From Lutibacter sp. A64 (lineage in GTDB: Bacteria; Bacteroidota; Bacteroidia; Flavobacteriales; Flavobacteriaceae), in NCBI RefSeq assembly GCF_022429565.1, contig NZ_CP092487.1:3862001-3926000 (forward strand): 64,000 nucleotides of DNA, written 5' to 3'. A program made the translations under genes and the position numbers. Shown here piece by piece: positions 43,213-53,696 of this stretch. The notes below the pieces were generated by a model that ran no database searches, was not told the DNA's origin, and saw nothing but the letters and a program-made list of their open reading frames with translations. Within the stretch, counting starts at the first letter, position 1; every line of letters begins with the position of its first letter.

Positions 43213-45663
43213 TTAATATAAATCCTTAAATTTTGAAGGATTTGTTTCTTGCATTATGGCATAAATTGTTTCAAAAATGTCTTCTGCATTTGGTTTTGAA
43301 AAATAATCGCCATCTGTACCGTAAGCAGGTCTGTGAGGTTTAGCTGTTAGTGTTGTTGGTTTACTGTCTAAATATTGGTATGCGTCTTGATTTTCAAGAA
43401 TTTCATTCAATAAATATGCTGAGGCACCTCCAGGAACATCTTCATCAATAATTATTAGCCTATTTGTTTTTTGAATACTTTTTACAATATCATGTTTTAC
43501 ATCGAAAGGAAGTAAACTTTGTACATCTATAATTTCAATATCTATATCTACTTGGTTTAAATCTTTTGCAACTCCTTCAACAATTTTAAGTGTTGAGCCA
43601 TAAGAGACAACAGTAATATCTGTACCTTCTTTTACTGTTTCAACTACACCGATAGGTGTTTTAAATTCGCCAAAATTAGTTGGATATTTTTCTTTTAATC
43701 TATAACCGTTTAAGTTTTCAATAATTAAAGCAGGTTCATCACATTCTAAAAGTGTATTATAAAACCCTGCTGCTTTAGTCATGTTTCTAGGAACTAAAAT
43801 ATTAACACCTCTTAAAAGGTGAATTAGCGCTCCCATTGGAGAGCCAGAATGCCAAATACCTTCTAACCTATGTCCTCTAGTTCTAATAATTAGTGGTGCT
43901 TTTTGTGTTCCAAGTGTTCTGTAATGTAATGATGCTAAATCATCACTTAAAATTTGAATGGCATATAATATATAATCTAAATATTGAATTTCTGCAATTG
44001 GGCGTAAACCTCTTAAAGCCATCCCAATACCTTGTCCAATTATAGTTGCTTCTCTAATTCCGGTATCTGAAACTCGGAGTTTTCCATATTTTTTTTGAAG
44101 TCCAACTAAACCTTGATTTACATCTCCAATATTACCTGTATCTTCTCCAAAAACAAATACATTATTGTTTTTTGCAAAGATAGTGTCGAAATTATCTTTT
44201 ATAATAATTCTACCATCTACTAAATCTGCGTGTTTATTATAGGTTGGTAACACTTCTTTAATATGCGACACTTTTTTATTAGTTTCGCTGTATAAATGCG
44301 AACTGAATTTTGGTTGTTCTGTATTTAAATAGTTTGTAATCCAGTTTTGAAGTTGTTTTTTTTCAATAGAATTTTCATTTCTAACAAATACGGCAACTTT
44401 TCTTGCGGTGGCTAATAAATCTTTTCTAGAAGGTTCTAAAATAGTTGTTAATTCAGTTTTTAATTTATTTATAAAAACTTTGTTGTTGCTTTTAGTAGAT
44501 AGGTTATTTAGAAGATTAACAAGTTTTAATTTTTCATTTTTTATTGGGTTTAAAAAAGCATTCCAAGCTTCTCTTTTTGCTTGAGCAACTAGTTTTTTAG
44601 CGTCTTTTTCAATTTGAATCAATTCAGATTCAGAATCTACAAATTTTAGTGTGTTATTGTTTTCGTCTTGTAATTCAAATTCAAAAATCCAGTCACGCAT
44701 TTTAGCAATACAATCGTGTTGTTTTTCCCAAACTAAGCGTTCTTTAGATTTGTAACGCTCGTGAGAACCCGAAGTTGAATGCCCTTGTGGCTGTGTTAAG
44801 TTTTTTACGTGAATTAATACAGGAACATGTAATTTTCTTGCTATGTTAGACGCTTTGGTATAAGTTTCTATTAGTTGTGGGTAATCCCAACCTTCTACAA
44901 CAAAAATTTCATAACCATTAAATTTATCATCTCTTTGAAATCCTTTTAAAATTTCAGAAATATTTTCTTTTGTAGTTTGAAATTTTGCAGGTACTGAAAT
45001 TCCATAATCATCATCCCATACACTAATAATCATTGGTACTTGTAAAACTCCAGCAGCATTTATAGTTTCAAAAAATACTCCTTCAGAAGTACTGGCGTTA
45101 CCAATAGTACCCCAAGATATTTCATTTCCGTTATTAGAAAATTTAGGGTTATTTACTTCTTCAACTTTTCTATATAATTTAGAAGCATAGGCAATACCTA
45201 ACATTCTTGGCATTTGAGCTGCTGTTGGAGAAATGTCACTAGTTGAATTGTATTGTTCAGTTAAGTTTTTAAATTCTCCATTTTCATCTAAACTATGAGT
45301 TAAAAAATGGCCTCCCATTTGGCGTCCACCAGACATTGGGTCTGCTTTTAGGCAAGGATCTGCATATAAACCAGCAAAAAATTGTTGAGGAGTTAGTTCT
45401 CCTATAGCCATCATAAAGGTTTGGTCTCTGTAATAACCAGATCTGAAATCTCCTTTTTTAAAGGCTTTTGCCATTGCTAACTGAGGTACTTCTTTTCCAT
45501 CTCCAAAAATTCCAAATTTAGCTTTCCCAGTTAGTACTTCTCTTCGACCTAGTATACTACATTCTCTACTAATTACTGCTGTTTTGTAGTCTTGTAATAC
45601 CTCTTTTTTAAATTGTTGAAAAGAAAGTTGCTCTTGGCTTGTTGAAGTGGATTCTAGCTGCAT
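43213..45663 (-). CDS. Fused E1 alpha/beta 2-oxoacid dehydrogenase (branched-chain type)
   Basis: An 816-residue fusion of both E1 chains of a thiamine-dependent 2-oxoacid dehydrogenase complex. The alpha part covers residues 1 to about 390 with the diphosphate-binding segment NASTSEGVFFETINAAGV. The beta part begins near residue 478 (NVFVFGEDTGNIGDVNQGLV) and contains RELEG-like RTRGHRLEGIWHSGSPMG and the C-terminal transketolase-type domain. Such fusions are common in Bacteroidota and feed E2/E3, which are not in this window. The complex passes electrons to NAD, whereas the neighbouring minus-strand operon does similar chemistry with ferredoxin. The exact substrate, probably branched-chain 2-oxoacids, is inferred. 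Confidence 0.9.
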   Translation of the reverse strand: MQLESTSTSQEQLSFQQFKKEVLQDYKTAVISRECSILGRREVLTGKAKFGIFGDGKEVPQLAMAKAFKKGDFRSGYYRDQTFMMAIGELTPQQFFAGLYADPCLKADPMSGGRQMGGHFLTHSLDENGEFKNLTEQYNSTSDISPTAAQMPRMLGIAYASKLYRKVEEVNNPKFSNNGNEISWGTIGNASTSEGVFFETINAAGVLQVPMIISVWDDDYGISVPAKFQTTKENISEILKGFQRDDKFNGYEIFVVEGWDYPQLIETYTKASNIARKLHVPVLIHVKNLTQPQGHSTSGSHERYKSKERLVWEKQHDCIAKMRDWIFEFELQDENNNTLKFVDSESELIQIEKDAKKLVAQAKREAWNAFLNPIKNEKLKLVNLLNNLSTKSNNKVFINKLKTELTTILEPSRKDLLATARKVAVFVRNENSIEKKQLQNWITNYLNTEQPKFSSHLYSETNKKVSHIKEVLPTYNKHADLVDGRIIIKDNFDTIFAKNNNVFVFGEDTGNIGDVNQGLVGLQKKYGKLRVSDTGIREATIIGQGIGMALRGLRPIAEIQYLDYILYAIQILSDDLASLHYRTLGTQKAPLIIRTRGHRLEGIWHSGSPMGALIHLLRGVNILVPRNMTKAAGFYNTLLECDEPALIIENLNGYRLKEKYPTNFGEFKTPIGVVETVKEGTDITVVSYGSTLKIVEGVAKDLNQVDIDIEIIDVQSLLPFDVKHDIVKSIQKTNRLIIIDEDVPGGASAYLLNEILENQDAYQYLDSKPTTLTAKPHRPAYGTDGDYFSKPNAEDIFETIYAIMQETNPSKFKDLY

Positions 45664-45683
45664 ACTTTATTTTTTTAGTTCTG

Positions 45684-45691
45684 CAAAGGTA
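45684..45691 (-). promoter_or_regulatory. Predicted -7 box of the E1 dehydrogenase gene
   Basis: TACCTTTG on the minus strand matches TAnnTTTG exactly and is followed by CAG, 20 bases ahead of the start codon. The -33 region is unclear. This gives a very short leader of about 14 bases. Confidence 0.6.
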
Positions 45692-45817
45692 CAGAATTTA
45701 TGTGATATTTAAAAATTACTATAAGGCTTTGAATTATTTTTAATAAAAACAATAAATAATGATATTTTTTTAAAAAAACAGTATTAAAGTGAAGATAAAG
45801 TTATAAAATAATAGAAT

Positions 45818-48634
45818 TTAATAAAAACCTCTTTTTACAAAATTGTAAATTTGCTTTGGTTTAATAACTAATACAAATCTAATTTTAGAACTGTATTGTG
45901 GAGCTGAAACTTCCCAGCCTAGATTTGAATAAAAAGGAAAATAAACTTCTAAAATATCTTGAATAAAATTAAGACGTATACCGTTTTCGTGTGCAAAATA
46001 AATACTTTTATTTCTATTTTTTACAAAACCTACATCGTTATACACTTCTACCCATCTCCAAATTCCAACGCTTGTATTTAGTGTTGATAGCCATTGGTTT
46101 GCAAAAGAAACTGGTAATTTAGATTTAAAACCACCTTCATTAATAATAATTTGTTGACTAAAAATACCAGAGGTTTCAGATCTACCTAAATAATCGTATT
46201 GAAATAAGTAATCTGTTGGCCTGTCAAGTGCAAAACTAAAATAATCGGTTTCTGTTTTGTTGGTTAAAAAAGCACCTGCAAAAAATCTAAAATCAAATTG
46301 CCTGTTAGAATCTGTTAATTTTCTATACTGAGCTGTTAAGGTTAGTTTGCTAAATTTACTAGAAACTTCTAAGTCTGTTGAAAACCTAACATCGTCAATT
46401 ATTCCTGGATTTGAGTAGCCATAACCTAAATTAAAAACACTATACTTGTTTGTTTCGTAATGTTCGGTTTGTGTTGGTGATTTTTCTTTATCTATAAATG
46501 TAAATGAAGCAACTAAAGCTTTGTTTCTAACATCTCTTAAGCTTTTTCTTCTAAACTCTATAAAAGCATACGGTCTAACTGTTGTGTACGATAAATTTGG
46601 AGCATAAAGAAAATTGCTACCTGAAATTCCGAAGGAAAACTTATTTATTTTTTTATTTTCAGGAAGGTATTCATATTGAAATGAGGCTGAGCCTGAAACT
46701 GTTTTGCTTTTAGTGCTAAAAGATGGTGTTAATTTATAGTTGATATTTTTATTTAGAAGTGTTTTGTTTGAAAATGCCATTCCTAAAACTAATCCATCGT
46801 AATAATTATAATTATAGATTGGTGTATAGAAAAGTTGATTGTAATAGGTGTCTTCTATGTCTTTAAAAAATTTTAATTGCAGCGGTCTGTTAAAAATTCT
46901 GTTGTCTGTGTCTTTCCAATTATTTCTTAAATTATATTCGGGTAATTGCGATTCATAATTTAATGAAAGCTTATTAAAATCTCCTTTTGGAATTGTAATA
47001 GTTGTAGTAGAATCTATATCTGTTAGCCACTTTTTAAACGTAATTTCTTTATCCTGAATTCCATATAACTGAATTGGGGCTGTAAAATTTCTTTTATTTG
47101 TAATACTTATTTCTAAAGAGTCATTCTTATCTGTTATATTTTTAATTGTATAGTCAATTTTTTTATTAGTTTTAAGGTAATCGTTTTCAAACCACGAAAG
47201 ATCTTTTGTGGTTTTAGATTTTAAGTAGTCTAAATAATCGTTACTATTAATTTTTTTACCAGAATTTGTAAAACAAAATTCGAAGATTGATGATTGAATA
47301 TCATAATCTTCAATATAACTTTCTAAATATTTTAAGCCAAGTCCTGCTTTGTATTTATTTGCTATTTTTCTATTGAAATTAGATAGGGAATCTGCTTGTG
47401 TTGTTAAAGCTTGATCTAGGTTTTTACGAGCAGCAAATTGATATATAAAATGGTATTTTTCGTTAAAGTCTAACTTTGCAATACTAAAGCTTTTAATACC
47501 CCAAAGTTTAGAAATATTACCAATAGCTTTAATTTCAGGATAATATTTTTCAACATATTTAATCATTAAATAAGCGTGTAAACCATCTGCTAGCCAGTAA
47601 TCTTCTCTGTTGTTGAATAAAAATAATTGATCTATATATTTTTTTGAAAGTATTTTAAATAATTTTATATCCCATTCAAAAGCATTGTTGTAAGCTGCTA
47701 AAAATGACGGTAACTGGTTAAAACCATATACTGGATTTTTGTCGTATTCTATTTTGTTTAAAAATATTTTATCGTGTGGGTATTTTCCTAAAAATGTTTG
47801 AATAAAATAGAATTCTCTTTTTAGGATGCTTGTTTTAACTTCGTCGCTTAAATCATCAGATGATAGGTTTGTGATAAAGGTTTTATCATCAAAATTATAT
47901 TCTTTAAAATTGGTTGTTTTTGTAATATTTAAAGAGATGTCGAGTCTGCTTTTACCGTATAAGTCATAGTTTTTTATGCTGTCTTTTATAAAATAGTCGG
48001 CATTTAAGTCGGTGTTTACATTATATTCTTTTGGTACTTTTAGGCTAATATTATAATCGGTATAATCTATATAAAGGTCGTCTATATCTAAATTGTTGTA
48101 TAGTTTCCATTTTTTATCGAAAATAGCGGGTGCTAAATACCAGTATTTTAAATTGTATTCAAATTCATCTTCACCATATTTTGTAAATTTATCATTCGGA
48201 ATTTTCACCAAATATGTTGCGGCTATTTTAACGGAATCATTAGGTTTTAGCGCTTCGTTTAAGTTTACTTTTAAAATATCTGGATTTTCTTTGGTAATTT
48301 CAAAGCTTGTAGATTCAAAATTGATAGAAATTCCGCTTATGCTGGTGTTTCCTCTAAGTTTATCGTTAGCAAAATGAAATGTTTTAGAATAATTTTCAAT
48401 AAAACGTTTTGCTAAAGGAGTTTGTTTGTCTTTATAGGCGTTTGGCCAATTATGAAAGTAAACTTCATTTAAAATACTATCGGTTTTGTTGTAAAAAGTA
48501 GTTTCTTGTTGTATTTTAATTTCGTTTGTTTCTGGGTATAAAGTAGCATACATAGTTATTTTATTTGTTTGAGCAAAAAGTTTGCTCAAACAAATAAAAG
48601 AAACAGTACAAATACAATATGCTAACTTTTTCAA
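45818..48634 (-). CDS. M1-peptidase-like protein with C-terminal outer-membrane barrel, zinc motif lost
   Basis: A 938-residue exported protein (leader SKLFAQ). The N-terminal 230 residues resemble the aminopeptidase-N sandwich (MYATLYPETNEIKIQQETTF). The following helical part resembles the M1 catalytic domain, but where HExxH should be it reads ADGLHAYLMIKYVEKYYPE (residues about 345-365), so zinc binding and peptidase activity are unlikely. From about residue 590 to the end the alternating aromatic/polar strands (FQYEYLPENKKINKFSFGIS, NVGFVKNRNKSIYFAHENGI-like) indicate an outer-membrane beta-barrel. The only start that keeps the signal peptide is TTG, 15 bases downstream of the LOG gene. 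It may be a scaffold or receptor rather than an enzyme. Confidence 0.78.
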   Translation of the reverse strand: MKKLAYCICTVSFICLSKLFAQTNKITMYATLYPETNEIKIQQETTFYNKTDSILNEVYFHNWPNAYKDKQTPLAKRFIENYSKTFHFANDKLRGNTSISGISINFESTSFEITKENPDILKVNLNEALKPNDSVKIAATYLVKIPNDKFTKYGEDEFEYNLKYWYLAPAIFDKKWKLYNNLDIDDLYIDYTDYNISLKVPKEYNVNTDLNADYFIKDSIKNYDLYGKSRLDISLNITKTTNFKEYNFDDKTFITNLSSDDLSDEVKTSILKREFYFIQTFLGKYPHDKIFLNKIEYDKNPVYGFNQLPSFLAAYNNAFEWDIKLFKILSKKYIDQLFLFNNREDYWLADGLHAYLMIKYVEKYYPEIKAIGNISKLWGIKSFSIAKLDFNEKYHFIYQFAARKNLDQALTTQADSLSNFNRKIANKYKAGLGLKYLESYIEDYDIQSSIFEFCFTNSGKKINSNDYLDYLKSKTTKDLSWFENDYLKTNKKIDYTIKNITDKNDSLEISITNKRNFTAPIQLYGIQDKEITFKKWLTDIDSTTTITIPKGDFNKLSLNYESQLPEYNLRNNWKDTDNRIFNRPLQLKFFKDIEDTYYNQLFYTPIYNYNYYDGLVLGMAFSNKTLLNKNINYKLTPSFSTKSKTVSGSASFQYEYLPENKKINKFSFGISGSNFLYAPNLSYTTVRPYAFIEFRRKSLRDVRNKALVASFTFIDKEKSPTQTEHYETNKYSVFNLGYGYSNPGIIDDVRFSTDLEVSSKFSKLTLTAQYRKLTDSNRQFDFRFFAGAFLTNKTETDYFSFALDRPTDYLFQYDYLGRSETSGIFSQQIIINEGGFKSKLPVSFANQWLSTLNTSVGIWRWVEVYNDVGFVKNRNKSIYFAHENGIRLNFIQDILEVYFPFYSNLGWEVSAPQYSSKIRFVLVIKPKQIYNFVKRGFY

Positions 48635-48648
48635 GGGTTTGTAAGGGT

Positions 48649-49359
48649 TTAAAAATTAGGGCTTAAACTGTATTTTTTGTAGAATGTGTCTATAACATCT
48701 AAAACTTCTTCTTTTGTGTCTACTATAGATATTAAATCAAGGTCTTTAGGGCTTATATTTCCTTCTTCAAGTAAGGTGTTTTTAATCCATTCAAGTAATC
48801 CGGACCAAAATTTAGTGCCGACTAAAACTATAGGAAATTTACCAATTTTTTTTGTTTGAATTAATGTGATTGCCTCAAATAATTCGTCCATAGTTCCAAA
48901 TCCACCAGGCATTACTACAAAACCTTGAGAGTATTTTACAAACATTACTTTGCGTACAAAGAAGTAATCGAAATCTAAACTTTTATCAGAATCTATATAA
49001 GGATTGTCGTGTTGTTCAAAGGGTAATTCAATATTTAATCCAACCGATGTTCCTCTACCTCTAGCAGCACCTTTATTACCAGCTTCCATAATTCCAGGTC
49101 CACCACCAGTAATAACTCCATAACCACTTTGAGTTAAATGAAATGCAATACTTTCTGCTAATTTATAGTATTTATTATCTGGTTTTGTACGTGCAGAACC
49201 AAAAATGCTTACACAAGGTCCAATTTTACTTAAACGTTCGTAACCTTCTACAAATTCAGCCATAATTTTAAATATAGCCCAAGAATCGTTGGTTTTTATT
49301 TCATTCCAGGTTTTTTGTTCAAATTTTTCTCTTATTTTTCTGTCTTCATTTGTAATCAT
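48649..49359 (-). CDS. LOG-family protein (TIGR00730, nucleotide 5'-monophosphate phosphoribohydrolase-like)
   Basis: A 236-residue protein of the LOG (formerly lysine decarboxylase-like) family. The signature PGGxGTxxE is present in VMPGGFGTMDELFEA, and an earlier nucleotide-binding segment reads GVITGGGPGIMEAGNKGA. Characterised relatives release the base from nucleoside monophosphates; in plants and some bacteria this activates cytokinins. The bacterial housekeeping role is unclear. It follows uvrA after 54 bases and precedes the barrel protein by 14, so the three may share a transcript. Confidence 0.92.
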   Translation of the reverse strand: MITNEDRKIREKFEQKTWNEIKTNDSWAIFKIMAEFVEGYERLSKIGPCVSIFGSARTKPDNKYYKLAESIAFHLTQSGYGVITGGGPGIMEAGNKGAARGRGTSVGLNIELPFEQHDNPYIDSDKSLDFDYFFVRKVMFVKYSQGFVVMPGGFGTMDELFEAITLIQTKKIGKFPIVLVGTKFWSGLLEWIKNTLLEEGNISPKDLDLISIVDTKEEVLDVIDTFYKKYSLSPNF

Positions 49360-49413
49360 AAACTTCTAATAATTTTTTAAGTTGCTAAATATAAGTTTAA
49401 AAAAGTTAGTTGA

Positions 49414-52239
49414 CTAATGTAATTCTTTTTTTAAGAATTTAGCAGTATAGCTTTTTTTATTCGTGCTAATTTCTTCGGGTGTACCGCAGCAAAGTAATTG
49501 ACCGCCATTTTTTCCGCCCTCCATACCTATATCTATAATGTAATCTGCTAATTTAATAACATCCATATTGTGTTCAATAACAAGTATTGTATTTCCTTTG
49601 TTGGTGAGTTTATTTAAAACTTCCATAAGTACTCTAATGTCTTCAAAATGGAGTCCAGTTGTAGGTTCGTCTAAAATATAAAATGTATTTCCAGTATCTC
49701 TTTTAGATAATTCTGCAGCTAATTTTATACGTTGAGCTTCACCTCCAGAAAGTGTGGTAGATTGTTGACCTAGAGTAATATATCCTAGACCAACATCGTT
49801 TATGGTTTTTAATTTTCTATGAATTTTTGGTATGTTTTCAAAAAATACAACAGCATCTTCAATGGTCATATTTAACACATCTGAAATAGATTTACCTTTG
49901 TATCTAATTTCTAAAGTTTCTCGGTTGAAACGTTTGCCTTGGCAGGTTTCGCACTCTACATGAACGTCTGGTAAAAAATTCATTTCAATAACTCTAACAC
50001 CACCACCTTGGCAGGTTTCGCAACGTCCGCCTTTTACATTAAATGAAAACCTTCCAGGTTTGTAACCTCTAATTGAAGCTTCGTTAGTTTTTGCATATAA
50101 ACTTCTTATTTCGCTAAAAACACCGGTGTAGGTAGCAGGGTTGGAGCGTGGGGTTCTACCAATTGGAGATTGGTCTATGTCTATAACTTTATCTATATGT
50201 TCTAATCCTTTTATAGATTTGTATGGCATTGGTTTTTTTACACCTCTATAAATATGTTTGTTTAAAATTGGGTATAAAGTTTCGTTAATTAAGGTTGATT
50301 TTCCACTTCCAGAAACTCCTGTAACACAAATTAATTTTCCAAGAGGGAAATCTACAGAAACGTTTTTTAGATTGTTTCCTGTTGCTCCTTTTAACGAAAT
50401 TGTTTTACCATTTCCTTTTCTTCTTTTTTTAGGAATTTCAATTTTTTTAGTTTCATTTAAATAATCTGCTGTTAAGGTGTGCTGTTGTTTTAATTCTTTA
50501 AAAGTTCCTTGGCTAACAATTTCTCCGCCGTGTACACCTGCTCCAGGGCCAATATCTAGAACAAAATCGGCATGTTCTATCATGTCTTTATCGTGTTCAA
50601 CAACAATAACTGAGTTACCAACATCTCTTAAGTTTATTAGAGATTTAATTAGTTTTTCGTTATCTCTTTGGTGTAAACCTATGCTTGGTTCGTCTAAAAT
50701 ATAGAGTACACCAACCAATTGAGAACCAATTTGTGTTGCTAGTCTAATGCGTTGAGCTTCTCCTCCAGAAAGTGATTTTGAGCTTCTATCTAAGGCTAAA
50801 TAATCTAGGCCAACGTCTAATAAAAATTGAATACGAGTTCTAATTTCTTTTAATATTTCTGAGGCTATTTTTAGCTGTTTTTTAGATAGTTTTTCTTCAA
50901 TATTAGAAAACCATATTGCCAGTTCAGAAATGTCGAGTTGTGCTAATTCTGAAATATTTTTATTATTTATTTTAAAATATAAAGCTTCTTTTTTAAGGCG
51001 ATTTGCATGGCAGGAATCACAATCAATTTCATCCATAAAATCTTTTGCCCAACGTTTTATTGAGGTAGAATCGCTTGCTTTGTATTGGTTTTCAATAAAG
51101 TTGAGAATACCTTCAAAATCAATTTCATAATTACGGGTAATTCCCATTGTTTTAGAAGCAATTTCAAACTTTTCATTACCGCCATTTAAAATAACCTCTA
51201 GAGCTTCTTTTGGAATTTTAGAAATTGGATCGGTTAATTGAAATTTATAACGTTCTGCAATAAGTTGTAATTGTTTAAAAATCCAACTGTTTTTTTGCTC
51301 GCCAATAGGGGCAATTCCTCCATTTTTAATAGAAATGCTTGTGTCTGGAATTATTTTTTTAATATTAACTTTATTAATTCTACCCAGTCCGTTGCATTTT
51401 GGACAAGCTCCTTTTGGAGAATTAAACGAAAATGAATTTGGTTCTGGATTTGGATATGAAATTCCGGTTTCTGGACACATTAATTCACGGCTGAAATAGC
51501 GAGGTATATCTGTGTTGTGTTCTAAAACCATCAATACATTTTCTCCAGAATATAGTGCTGTTGTAATTGTTTCTTCTAATCTTTTTTCTGAAGAGCTATT
51601 TATTAATAGGCGGTCAATTACAATTTCAATATCATGTGTTTTGTACCTGTCGAGTCGCATACCTTTTTCAATATCTCTAATTTCTCCATCAACCCGTACT
51701 TTTACAAAACCTTGTTTGGCAATTTGTTCAAATAATTCTCTGTAATGTCCTTTTCTAGATTTTATAACTGGAGCTAGAATTGCAACTTTTTTTTCGTTAA
51801 AATCAGACAGAATCAATTCTTTTATCTGTTCGTCGCTATAGCTTACCATTTTTTTATTGGTATTATAGCTATATGCATCTGCAGCACGGGCAAATAATAA
51901 TCGTAAAAAATCGTAAATCTCAGTAATTGTTCCAACTGTAGATCGTGGACTTTTATTGGTAGTTTTTTGTTCAATAGAAATTACGGGTGAAAGTCCATCA
52001 ATTTTATCAACATCCGGACGTTCTAATCCGCCTAAAAACTGTCTTGCATAGGCCGAAAAGGTTTCAATATACCTTCTTTGTCCTTCAGCATAAATAGTGT
52101 CAAAAGCTAATGATGATTTTCCGCTACCACTTAAACCAGTTATAACTACTAACTTTTCTCTTGGAATACGAACATCAATATTTTTTAAATTATGGACACG
52201 TGCTCCTAAAACTTCAATATATTCTTCTTGTTTTATCAT
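49414..52239 (-). CDS. uvrA: Excinuclease ABC subunit A
   Basis: A 941-residue damage-recognition ATPase of nucleotide excision repair. Two ABC modules are visible: Walker [17 protein letters not shown] and [13 protein letters not shown], with signature motifs [13 protein letters not shown] and [13 protein letters not shown]. Zinc-finger cysteines are in [18 protein letters not shown] and [11 protein letters not shown] start at the ATG at 52239 ([19 protein letters not shown]); a TTG seven codons earlier is possible but less likely. Length is normal for the family. It lies divergent to the PspC-like gene. Confidence 0.97.
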   Translation of the reverse strand: MIKQEEYIEVLGARVHNLKNIDVRIPREKLVVITGLSGSGKSSLAFDTIYAEGQRRYIETFSAYARQFLGGLERPDVDKIDGLSPVISIEQKTTNKSPRSTVGTITEIYDFLRLLFARAADAYSYNTNKKMVSYSDEQIKELILSDFNEKKVAILAPVIKSRKGHYRELFEQIAKQGFVKVRVDGEIRDIEKGMRLDRYKTHDIEIVIDRLLINSSSEKRLEETITTALYSGENVLMVLEHNTDIPRYFSRELMCPETGISYPNPEPNSFSFNSPKGACPKCNGLGRINKVNIKKIIPDTSISIKNGGIAPIGEQKNSWIFKQLQLIAERYKFQLTDPISKIPKEALEVILNGGNEKFEIASKTMGITRNYEIDFEGILNFIENQYKASDSTSIKRWAKDFMDEIDCDSCHANRLKKEALYFKINNKNISELAQLDISELAIWFSNIEEKLSKKQLKIASEILKEIRTRIQFLLDVGLDYLALDRSSKSLSGGEAQRIRLATQIGSQLVGVLYILDEPSIGLHQRDNEKLIKSLINLRDVGNSVIVVEHDKDMIEHADFVLDIGPGAGVHGGEIVSQGTFKELKQQHTLTADYLNETKKIEIPKKRRKGNGKTISLKGATGNNLKNVSVDFPLGKLICVTGVSGSGKSTLINETLYPILNKHIYRGVKKPMPYKSIKGLEHIDKVIDIDQSPIGRTPRSNPATYTGVFSEIRSLYAKTNEASIRGYKPGRFSFNVKGGRCETCQGGGVRVIEMNFLPDVHVECETCQGKRFNRETLEIRYKGKSISDVLNMTIEDAVVFFENIPKIHRKLKTINDVGLGYITLGQQSTTLSGGEAQRIKLAAELSKRDTGNTFYILDEPTTGLHFEDIRVLMEVLNKLTNKGNTILVIEHNMDVIKLADYIIDIGMEGGKNGGQLLCCGTPEEISTNKKSYTAKFLKKELH

Positions 52240-52343
52240 TAGATTTTTGGAAAGTGGCAAAGTTAAAAAAATGTAATCACAATTTTCATGTAGTAGTTCA
52301 TCTTATTTTGAAAATTAGTATATTGCGTTAAAATATTTAACTT

Positions 52344-52571
52344 TTGAACTTGATTAATTCTATAAGGCTTTTTTTTGAAAAACATGGTTTTGCAGTTTCA
52401 TCTAGATTTGCAGATCGTTTAGGGATGAACGTGTCTAGTGTGCGTTTGTTTTTTATTTATATTTCCTTTGTAACCTTAGGTTTTTCATTTGGAATATACT
52501 TAACCTTGGCATTTTTACTGCGTTTAAAAGATTTAATTTATACAAAAAGAAGCTCTGTATTCGATTTATAA
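52344..52571 (+). CDS. Small PspC-domain-like membrane protein
   Basis: A 75-residue protein with the sequence pattern of a PspC domain: SSRFADRLGMNVSSVRLFFI, then one or two membrane helices (IYISFVTLGFSFGIYLTLAF) ending in LLRLKDLIY. PspC-like proteins act in envelope stress control, but short versions are of unknown role. There is no ATG before residue 28, so translation must begin at TTG, at 52344 or 52350. The K+ channel gene starts 6 bases after its stop, suggesting co-expression. Confidence 0.7.
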   Translation: MNLINSIRLFFEKHGFAVSSRFADRLGMNVSSVRLFFIYISFVTLGFSFGIYLTLAFLLRLKDLIYTKRSSVFDL

Positions 52572-52577
52572 AACACG

Positions 52578-53573
52578 ATGGATAGTAGGTCAAAATTAGT
52601 TATTTCAATAGGGTTATTACTTGTTGTAATTGCTATAGGGGTAACTGGTTATATGTTTATTTCTGGCGATAGTTTTATCGATTCGCTGTATATGACAATT
52701 ATAACAATGACCACCGTTGGATTTGGAGAAATTCATCCACTTAATTATAATGAAAAGCTTTTTACTATATTTTTAATTTTAATAAGTATTGTTGTTTACG
52801 GATATACAGTAACGGCTTTAACGGAATATTTGGCAAATGGAAAAATATTTGAACGTTTAAAACATAAAAAAGTGCAACAAAAAATTCAGAATTTAAAAAA
52901 TCATACTGTTGTTTGTGGTTACGGACGAAATGGAAAACAAGCAGTTGCAAAGTTAATTCAATTTAATCAGCCTTGTGTTGTTATAGAAAAGCGGGTAAAT
53001 GAAATTGCTGAATTAGAAAAAGATAATATATTATTTATTGAAGGAGACGCTACAAACGATGAAGATTTAGCTAAACTTGGGCTTGATAGGGCTAAAAGTT
53101 TAATTACAGCTTTACCTTCTGATGCTGATAATTTATTTGTTGTTTTATCGGCACGACAATTTAATAAGGATTTTACAATTATTAGTAGAGCTTCAAATGA
53201 ATCTTCTTATGGAAAATTAAAATTTGCAGGAGCTACAAATGTTATTATGCCAGACAAATTAGGAGGTGCTCATATGGCATCTTTAGTGGTAACGCCAGAT
53301 TTAATTGAATTTGTAAACAGGTTAACAGTTACAGGTGATGTGGAGGCTAATTTAGAAGAAGTTTCTGTAAACGAATTGCCTTCAAAATATATTTTAAAAA
53401 CTATTTTAGATTTAGATTTAAGAAAAAAAACAGGTTGTAATGTTATTGGTTTTAAAACACAAAAAAATGAATACATAATCAACCCAGATTCAAATACAAA
53501 ATTAGAGAAAAATACATTTTTAATTGTGTTAGGAAATAAAGAACAAATATTAAAGCTAAGAAAGCTGTTTTAA
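52578..53573 (+). CDS. Potassium channel with cytoplasmic RCK (TrkA-N/TrkA-C) domain
   Basis: A 331-residue ion channel subunit. Two membrane helices (about 8-28 and 62-85) flank a pore loop with the selectivity filter TVGFGE. From residue about 108 follows an RCK domain: the Rossmann motif VVCGYGRNGKQAV, then a TrkA-C domain (LEEVSVNELPSKYILKTILD). This matches MthK/Kch-type channels gated by ligands or nucleotides. It lies 6 bases after the PspC-like gene. Confidence 0.95.
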   Translation: MDSRSKLVISIGLLLVVIAIGVTGYMFISGDSFIDSLYMTIITMTTVGFGEIHPLNYNEKLFTIFLILISIVVYGYTVTALTEYLANGKIFERLKHKKVQQKIQNLKNHTVVCGYGRNGKQAVAKLIQFNQPCVVIEKRVNEIAELEKDNILFIEGDATNDEDLAKLGLDRAKSLITALPSDADNLFVVLSARQFNKDFTIISRASNESSYGKLKFAGATNVIMPDKLGGAHMASLVVTPDLIEFVNRLTVTGDVEANLEEVSVNELPSKYILKTILDLDLRKKTGCNVIGFKTQKNEYIINPDSNTKLEKNTFLIVLGNKEQILKLRKLF

Positions 53574-53696
53574 GCTCTTAATTTTTTTTTAGTATATTAT
53601 TTAGATTGGTATTAAATATTCTTTTTAATTGTTAAAAACTTGTAGTAACCTCATTTTTTATGGATATTGCAACGATTTTTAAAAATGAAATAAATT

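Noticed and set aside
52240-52260. TTG start seven codons upstream for UvrA
   Set aside because: ATG at 52239 gives the normal UvrA N-terminus ([12 protein letters not shown]), and a TTG start is not needed.
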